From the NCBI GenBank assembly GCA_001771505.1, contig MEUA01000024.1:1-52883 (forward strand): a DNA stretch of 52,883 nucleotides, given 5' to 3'. The position numbers were made by a program, and so were the translations under genes. The notes under the pieces are model-generated. The model was given only the letters and a program-made list of their open reading frames with translations, made no database searches and had not been told where the DNA came from. Every line of letters begins with the position of its first letter. Position 1 is the first letter of the stretch. Shown here one piece after another: positions 8,582 through 15,800 of this stretch. Source of the DNA: a candidate division WOR-1 bacterium RIFOXYB2_FULL_36_35 (lineage in GTDB: Bacteria > Margulisbacteria > WOR-1 > XYC2-FULL-46-14 > XYC2-FULL-37-10).

Positions 8582-11500
8582 ATGAGTTTTAGTAGATTTT
8601 TAAATCAAATAGATTTAGTAAGAAGAGTTAAGGGGATGCCTGTTTATACCCCTCCTACTTCTGTTTCTACAGGACCAACAAGAAGGAGCATTTTAAAGGC
8701 GGCAGGAATAGGTCTTGTTTTGACGGCGGCCGGAACTCCTTTTGTACCTTTTGTATTAGAAGAGTGTCAGGAACCCATTGAAGTAATAAGAACTTCTTCT
8801 TTTAACTCTATAGATAAAAACTTATTAATTGATGGTTGGTTTCGAGCGTATGAAACTCCTTTAAATTCTGAGGCTGGTTCACCTCTTTTTATCGTAGATC
8901 GTGAAAAAGATGTTGTCCCGTCTGAAAGTATGCACTGGGGGCTTGAAGCTGCCAGAATACGTCAGGATCAGGAAAAATTTGACCGATTTTTAAGCGGTAT
9001 TTTTGAAATGATGGAGAGAGGATTGCCTGCTTGGCAGGGATATATTGAGAATGGCAGATTTAATATTGCGAACTATGCTTCGGCTATGGATGCTGATGTT
9101 GGAATTGCAACCGAGCTTATAAAAGCCAGTGAACTTTGGGGATCTGAGGGAAGATTTAATTATGCCAAAATATCCAAGCAGTTTATAGATATGATTTGGA
9201 ATACTTATGTAAATACTAATGGGGTGTGCGCGACTCTTGCTCCTACTCCATATGATAAATCTACTAATGGTAGTTTTGTAAGAAATATAAGTTATGTTTC
9301 AATTGCTATGCTTGAGATGATTAAGGGGTTTGATGGCGACCATGATTGGGCGCTTGTAATAGAATGTGAACAGAAGATTCGTGAAGAGGTTCTTGCCGCA
9401 ACGAGTTATAAAGCGGGAAAAGATGAGACAGGAAAAGAGCTGACAACCGCGGACAATTTTTCTGATGGTCAATGGGAAAGGTATACGCATATACCTGATT
9501 TAATCGAAATTGTTCCAACAGTTTTTAATAAAGATGGTGAGCTTGTTAATAGATACGCTTTTTACACTCCGTCTGATGGAAGAAGCTTCCGGTTTGGGCG
9601 TGACGCGCTTAGAACTATTGTTCAAATAGCAATAGATGCCAGCTATTGCAGTGACCCTGTTTATAGAAAAAGAAATGTTGATTTAGCAAAAAGAATGTTG
9701 AAGGCTCTCTTCCCTAATCCTACTGATGAAAACGCAGTTAAGGGGATCGTTGATTCTATTGTATTTCATGGATATGATGGTTCTCCTGATGATTATAAAA
9801 ATGGGGGAGATGAAAAAAGAAGAGCAGATCAGGATGTTCTCTATGCGGCTTATGCGTCACTTGCTTATGCTGCAGGGTTTGATGATTTACATGCTATTCT
9901 CGCAAAACCTGCTGTTGCAAGATTAAATAAATCTCTCAAAAGTGGTTTTACCAGATTTTATTATCAAGAGAGCAGTATTTTAAGATCTGTTTGCATGGCT
10001 TGCGAGTCATTTTGGGTAAACCCTGCTTCTGTTTATGTTGAAGGAGAAAGTAAAGATATACAGTCTCTTCATATACATCGACCATTTATCCTTCATCATC
10101 TGCAAAATTTTCCTTTTTATAAGGGACCATTTAAAACGTGGTGGTCAAGGACTCCAGCAGAAAGGGCAATTTCTGATCTTATGGTTCTTGTTGACAGTAC
10201 AAAACACAATCTGACGTGGTATCAAAGGCCTTTTGTTTCTACAAAACTCTTATCTGCTGATGTGCATGAATTGCAAAGACTTATTGATTTGGGGGGGAAA
10301 TTAAAAGCTGTTCGTTTGATGGAAGGGGCATGGTTTAGATATGGAGAGGCATTAGAAAAGTCAGAACCTTGGAAGAATCCACTTGAAGTTTCGGCAGCTC
10401 TTTCAGGGTTGCAGGGGACTTTTAAAGATGGAGTTTTTTCTCCTTTTACGAGTGTTAGAATTGTTGCCAGAACCAGACGTTTGGCGGAAGCAAGGTGGGG
10501 AAGAGAGAACAGAAATCCTTTTATTGAGATAGGATTAGCTCAGGCATTTATTGATGTAAATAGAGATGAGTTTGTTAGGGATGGGTTGGAATTAGTAGAT
10601 AGGTTATTAAGTGATAGAGAAGCATACGGAGAAAAAGACAGCAGAAAGGGGAAAAAAGAAGTACTTATAAGGGCCTCAATGGTTTATGCTGAAGGATATC
10701 TTAAAGAAGCGGAATATGCCTGGAGAAACAACAGAGATTTGGCAGTTGTTGATGAACGCAGAAAAAAGAGTGAAGAATATTTGGCGAAAGCATTTGAAGA
10801 AGCAACCTCTCAGTTGAAAGAGCTTGAAACAACTTATAGTGGTTTAACTTTATTGCGTGATGGAACTGTTGACCAGAGAGAACCTATAGGCGAAGAATTT
10901 GAAAAGTTTGAAGGTTTTATCTCCTCTGTTTCTTTGCAACAGGCAGACCTTTCATATAGAATCGCGGAGTTGGAAGGCAGGGATTATGACAAAAGAATTG
11001 AAGACTATAAGAAAACGATCAGTTTTTGTTTTGATGTATTAAATTCTAAAGGATTAAATCCCGACTCTGCTCTTTCTTCTGTCTCTAAAATTATAAATGC
11101 TTATAATCGAATGGCTGTGCTTTCTAGAGATGAAGCAGAAGCGGCGGCGGACGAGAATAAATATCTTGGTTTGGCTGAAAAATATTTTAATGAAGCGAAA
11201 ATAGTTGTAGATATTGCTATTCCCGTTCTTGTGGATAGAAGGAGATTAAATGATCCTGATGGAGTCTTGAGAGGGATTAAAACTATTCTTGAAGGAAAAC
11301 CTGACGCATCATTTTTGGATATAGCAACCAGCGCTTTTTTTGAAAATGCAGAGAAGGTATTTATTAGAGAGCAATTATCTCAATTAAAGTTTAGAGTTTC
11401 AAGACTTGCTGTTTTAAACGAAATGACGGGAAATGATAAGCAGAAATTGCAGCAAATGGCGGAAGATGTTGATGAGATTATTCTTGCTTCCCCCTTTATG

Positions 11501-12862
11501 AGGGTTCGTTCGCATGTTGAAAGGATTTTAACTTTTTTAAATAGTGGGGATTACTTTCAAGCTCGGTTAGATTGCAGTATTATTGAGAGGGCAGTCAAAA
11601 CTGTTTCTAACGCTGTTAATACTCCTTCTGATATAGATAAAGATTTGATCGATTTTTCTTCGATTGCGAAATTTAGAACGTTAAGTTTTATGTCAAGAAA
11701 TATTTTAGCTTTGGCAAGTGCAAGGTTAGAGCAAAAAGATGCGATTATAAGAGATATAAAAGGAAACCTTGAGCATCTTTATCGGGACGAAATAGAAAAA
11801 GAAAAAGATTTGACAGTTGATGAAAAAGAATCTAAATTAAAAAAAATAACTGAAGTTGAAGTAAAAAAAATAATTGAAGCTGTTAATATATTATATCCTC
11901 AAGATGGAAGTTTAGTGAGGGATACTAACGTTTTAAATAGAGAGAGAAGGAAAATAGGGAAAATCTTTGAATCTTGTGTTGTTATTGTTGATGACTCTAC
12001 TCAAAAATGGTTTTTTTGGGAAGCTTTTAAAAGATTAGATAGCGGTGAATATTTAGCTGCCTCTCAAATATTTGAAAGAGGGGTTGAATATAATGCCATG
12101 CTGACGGGATACAAAAAAGAGCTTATTGAGGGAAAGAAGGAAAGAGTAGAAGAGGAATTGACTCTTTTAGCAAAAGTTAAAAATATTAGGGAGACAATTA
12201 AAGCAGGAAGAATTAGAGGCGGGGATCCTGTAGTAATTGCAGCTTCTTTGTATGAAGAGATACTTGACACTTTTGCGGATCAGAAAAATCCATATACTTC
12301 TGATTGGTTTAAAGAGATAGTGGGCGCATATGAGATAGTAGCTTGGGCTATGTTTAATTCAGGAGATATAGCGGGAAGGGAAGGATCTCTTACTATGATG
12401 AAAGAATTACTTAATGAGGATCATGCAGATAATCCGATTCATGGAAATAAACCCCAAGTTCCTAATTGGGGTAAAATTGCTCAAGATTTAATGACTTTAA
12501 TAAGAGATAAAGAAATTAGGGGTTCTATTAATCAGGTGTTGACAGAGCAGCCGTACGTGAGAATTCAAATTTTAGAAACAATTGGAGACATTTGTTCATC
12601 CAGAAGCATAGAGGGATATGAAAAAGTAGCAATTGAGTATTACGGAAAGGCCATGGGACTTTATGGCGTGACCTGGGAGAATTTGGATGCTTCTATTTTT
12701 TATGCTGAAGCAGAATCGATTGTTGATTTTAAAGATAATAATATGCGAAAGAGACTTAGAGATATAAAAAACAACAGGCCTAGTGAAATGGAAAGATTAA
12801 GAAGACTTTTGTATACAAGACATGGAATAGGAAATGGAGAAGAAATCCTTAAAAGCTTATAG
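8582..12862 (+). CDS. Tat-signal GH8-like glycosidase with long helical C-terminus
   Basis: 1426 aa. TRRSILKAAGIGLVL at residues 33-47 is a twin-arginine-type signal, so the product probably acts outside the inner membrane. Residues ~75-450 resemble glycoside hydrolase family 8 (endoglucanases such as BcsZ): VPSESMHWGL at 112-121 with Glu115 as candidate acid, FDRF...RGLPAWQ, AMDADVGIATELI at 168-180 matching the family ATDADL motif, then FVRNISYVSIAML like the NPSY segment. The remaining ~950 residues are helical and TPR-like with no recognised catalytic motif; a normal BcsZ is only about 350-400 aa, so this is a major expansion, possibly a periplasmic scaffold. I chose ATG 8582 (AGGGAG 12 bases upstream), three bases after the preceding stop. 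A degenerate palindromic repeat is read in frame near residue 1290. GH8 membership is fairly likely; activity is untested. Confidence 0.6.
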   Translation: MSFSRFLNQIDLVRRVKGMPVYTPPTSVSTGPTRRSILKAAGIGLVLTAAGTPFVPFVLEECQEPIEVIRTSSFNSIDKNLLIDGWFRAYETPLNSEAGSPLFIVDREKDVVPSESMHWGLEAARIRQDQEKFDRFLSGIFEMMERGLPAWQGYIENGRFNIANYASAMDADVGIATELIKASELWGSEGRFNYAKISKQFIDMIWNTYVNTNGVCATLAPTPYDKSTNGSFVRNISYVSIAMLEMIKGFDGDHDWALVIECEQKIREEVLAATSYKAGKDETGKELTTADNFSDGQWERYTHIPDLIEIVPTVFNKDGELVNRYAFYTPSDGRSFRFGRDALRTIVQIAIDASYCSDPVYRKRNVDLAKRMLKALFPNPTDENAVKGIVDSIVFHGYDGSPDDYKNGGDEKRRADQDVLYAAYASLAYAAGFDDLHAILAKPAVARLNKSLKSGFTRFYYQESSILRSVCMACESFWVNPASVYVEGESKDIQSLHIHRPFILHHLQNFPFYKGPFKTWWSRTPAERAISDLMVLVDSTKHNLTWYQRPFVSTKLLSADVHELQRLIDLGGKLKAVRLMEGAWFRYGEALEKSEPWKNPLEVSAALSGLQGTFKDGVFSPFTSVRIVARTRRLAEARWGRENRNPFIEIGLAQAFIDVNRDEFVRDGLELVDRLLSDREAYGEKDSRKGKKEVLIRASMVYAEGYLKEAEYAWRNNRDLAVVDERRKKSEEYLAKAFEEATSQLKELETTYSGLTLLRDGTVDQREPIGEEFEKFEGFISSVSLQQADLSYRIAELEGRDYDKRIEDYKKTISFCFDVLNSKGLNPDSALSSVSKIINAYNRMAVLSRDEAEAAADENKYLGLAEKYFNEAKIVVDIAIPVLVDRRRLNDPDGVLRGIKTILEGKPDASFLDIATSAFFENAEKVFIREQLSQLKFRVSRLAVLNEMTGNDKQKLQQMAEDVDEIILASPFMRVRSHVERILTFLNSGDYFQARLDCSIIERAVKTVSNAVNTPSDIDKDLIDFSSIAKFRTLSFMSRNILALASARLEQKDAIIRDIKGNLEHLYRDEIEKEKDLTVDEKESKLKKITEVEVKKIIEAVNILYPQDGSLVRDTNVLNRERRKIGKIFESCVVIVDDSTQKWFFWEAFKRLDSGEYLAASQIFERGVEYNAMLTGYKKELIEGKKERVEEELTLLAKVKNIRETIKAGRIRGGDPVVIAASLYEEILDTFADQKNPYTSDWFKEIVGAYEIVAWAMFNSGDIAGREGSLTMMKELLNEDHADNPIHGNKPQVPNWGKIAQDLMTLIRDKEIRGSINQVLTEQPYVRIQILETIGDICSSRSIEGYEKVAIEYYGKAMGLYGVTWENLDASIFYAEAESIVDFKDNNMRKRLRDIKNNRPSEMERLRRLLYTRHGIGNGEEILKSL
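12451..12472. repeat. Degenerate palindromic repeat inside CDS
   Basis: ACCCC...GGGGT palindrome whose arms drift from CCCCGATT/AATCGGGG to CCCCAAGTT/AATTGGGG. It is read in frame as KPQVPNWGK, the counterpart of the PRxxNRGE peptides encoded by intact copies in the next gene. The lack of a stop or frameshift argues for a tolerated old insertion. Confidence 0.6.
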
Positions 12863-12875
12863 GAGGTAAGGAGCA

Positions 12876-15800
12876 ATGGTTGAAGTTGTTAAACCGTTAA
12901 CAGGAATGCAATGCAAAGAGGCTGGTCTTCTTTCAAAGGAACAAGCTGAGACACAAGAAGACTTAGACTTTCTTTACAGATATGGTGGGAGTAGTGAAGT
13001 TACCCCTGAACAACAAAGAAGTAGTTATTTAGGCAACATAAACAGAGTCTTGTGTTTTTTGGATTCTGAAGTTGATAATAATCCCAAATTTAGAGTTGCC
13101 GCTATAAGATCTATTATAAGGTTGATGGAGTTATTAATTGATGAAGGACTTAAACTTCAAAAGAGTGATGATCCTAAGGATATTAAAAGAGCTAGAGAGA
13201 AGTATGAAGAAGCATTAGACATAATAAATGCGCTCGAGGGAAACCCTGTTGCTAGAAGTAATAGTGTGACAGAGGCTGCAATCCGATTAAAAAAAGCAAT
13301 AGAGACTAATCAAGAAGATTTTTATAAGATTATTCAAGGTGGAAAATTAAAATATTCTCTCGGGAATTATCAATTTAAAAAAGGGGAAATATACAAGGGG
13401 TTGGGAAATTATACACAAGCGCTTACGTGGTATGCATTATGTAAGGACAGTAAAATAGAATCTTGGGAAAGGTTTGACTATACATTATATGCAAAGATGT
13501 CATATCTGGAGGTTTTGGCTCAAACCAGAAAAGAAGGAAATACAACTATAAAACCTAATCCCGAAGAGATTCTTAGCTCCGCCAAATCTTTAAAAGAAGA
13601 GATAGATAAACTAAATTCTACAAAGGGAATTGTAGGTATAGATCCTTCTGTTTTTGAGCGAAAGAAAGAGGAATTGTTAAGACGCCCTCTTGAAGCATAT
13701 ATAACAGCTCTTATTGAGGCAGGAGAATATGATAAAGCGCAAGAAATTATTGATGCCATACAAAAGGGGGATACATCTGGGCTCGGAGATGTCCAAACTT
13801 TGGTTACTCCTGGAGCTACGGTTTCTGACACGAATTTTGCAAATGTTAAACTTTGGAATCTAGTTAATTTTAGTCCTTTAAAAACTGCAAATGATGTGGA
13901 GGATTTGTTAAAGAAAGTAGGAGATGTAAAAGATGCAGAAGAACGTCAAAAGATGCAAAATGCATTAATCAGGCGTTTTTGGAAAGAGAAATGGGTTGCA
14001 AAAGAAAACTGGGAAAACGGCAAAAATCCTGATGATACTATTTTTAATGATACAAAAAGGTGGGCGGATAGTTGTAAGCTTACAACGCTTAAAGGGGAGG
14101 TGGCTTGGGATCTACTAATCAGAGCGGCAACAATTTCTGATGTAAAAGACAAAAAGGCAGGTTGGGAGGGACGTGTTATAACTTTAGTCAACAGAGCTCT
14201 TGACTTGAAAGATAATGTTCAAAATAATAACAAAGCTAATTTTATGGGAAAGATTGTTTTACTGCTTGGAAACGCGGACGATTTACAGAGAGCTCTTGCG
14301 ATCGCAGTAGAGTGGAATTTATTTAAAGATGTTGTAGTCTTTCTGAAAGCTAAGATGAATAAGATTGCAAAAACAAAAGGGAAACAAGATCCTGAATATA
14401 TAAAAAATCAGAATGCTTTGATAGCGTTGCTTAAAATTTTAATTTCCGGTTATAAAAACATTAAAGATAATCCTGAATGGTTAGTATATATAGAAGATTT
14501 GAAGGGGGTTGTTTTTAATGGAGATGAAAAAGCAGATGAGAAACTAAATAAAATTTCTATCTCTAATTCTATATTAGATGATAATCTTTGGCTTGCGGCG
14601 GAACTTAGGGCTACTGGGGAAAAAAGAGCTCAGACATTAGCAGATAGAGAATATGTAATTTGTGAGAGGCAAACCCGAGAAGATATTGCAGGCCAAGATG
14701 CAAGAAGAAATATTCTTAATGAAAGCGCTTATAATCTTGCTCGTGCTTTAGAGGGAAAGGGGACTTTAGGGGATAATTTGGGGAATTTGCGTGAAGCAGG
14801 CTATATATTACAGGAACTTCTTTCTGATGCGCTTCCTCCTTCACTAAAAATATTTTCAAAATCTTCAACTTCTATAACAAGTGCAATTCGTGTTTTTACT
14901 CTTGAAGTTCTTAAAGGAGAGACAGAGGAAGACGCTCTTGAAAGATTAAATAAAATTAAAATAGAGGCATTGGGTCTCTTTATGCAAATTTTTGTAAAAG
15001 AGATATCCGCGTATCCAAAGGGCGAAAAAGCTGAAAAAATTCGATTGGCTTTGATTGCTTATAATCAAATAAAAGAAAATCCCAACTTGAAAAATGCTTT
15101 GGGTGTTGGGACAGAAGCACAAATATTTATATTGGCCGGAAAACCTGCTGAGGCTGCCGCCCTTATTTACGACGATTTGAAGAGCAACGGCTCTTCTTTT
15201 GATATCGAAGATCTCTCAAGAAGATCAAGTTTACTCAGCTGGGCGTATGAGGAGGAGGGGCGGAGATTAGAAAAAGATGGGAATTTTAAAGATGCGGCTA
15301 TATGGTTTATGAAATCCGCCCGTTTAAATGCGATACTTCTTACAAAAGAGGTTAATAGTTTAGAGGGTTATTCTTCTAATAGAAGATTTGACTCTCTATT
15401 TAGGAAAGTAGATCAGAAAAAAGAGCCTCATTTATATCTTTTCTATAAAAATAAAGCGCTGTTTGCGGAAAATTATCCTGAGGAGTTTTCAACAAAAGCT
15501 GTCCTCTATAAAGTTGGTGAAGCGTGTAATTTTGCTTCTGAACTTGGGCTTGCAATCCCTGCTTATAGATTAGCTTTAATGATTGCAGGAGAAGATACCC
15601 CTTTCGGGAAGAAAATAGAGCTTAGGATTATAAGCGCGTATGCGAAGAAGACAGAGAGTCTGTTAAAAGAGGCTGATGATTTTATTCTTGCAGGTCAAAG
15701 AGATGCGGCTATAAATATCTATCAGCAGATATTGAGCTTAAAAATAAATGGAGATGTTATAACTTCTCAAAAACTTATAGATAAATTAAATTATGTTAAG

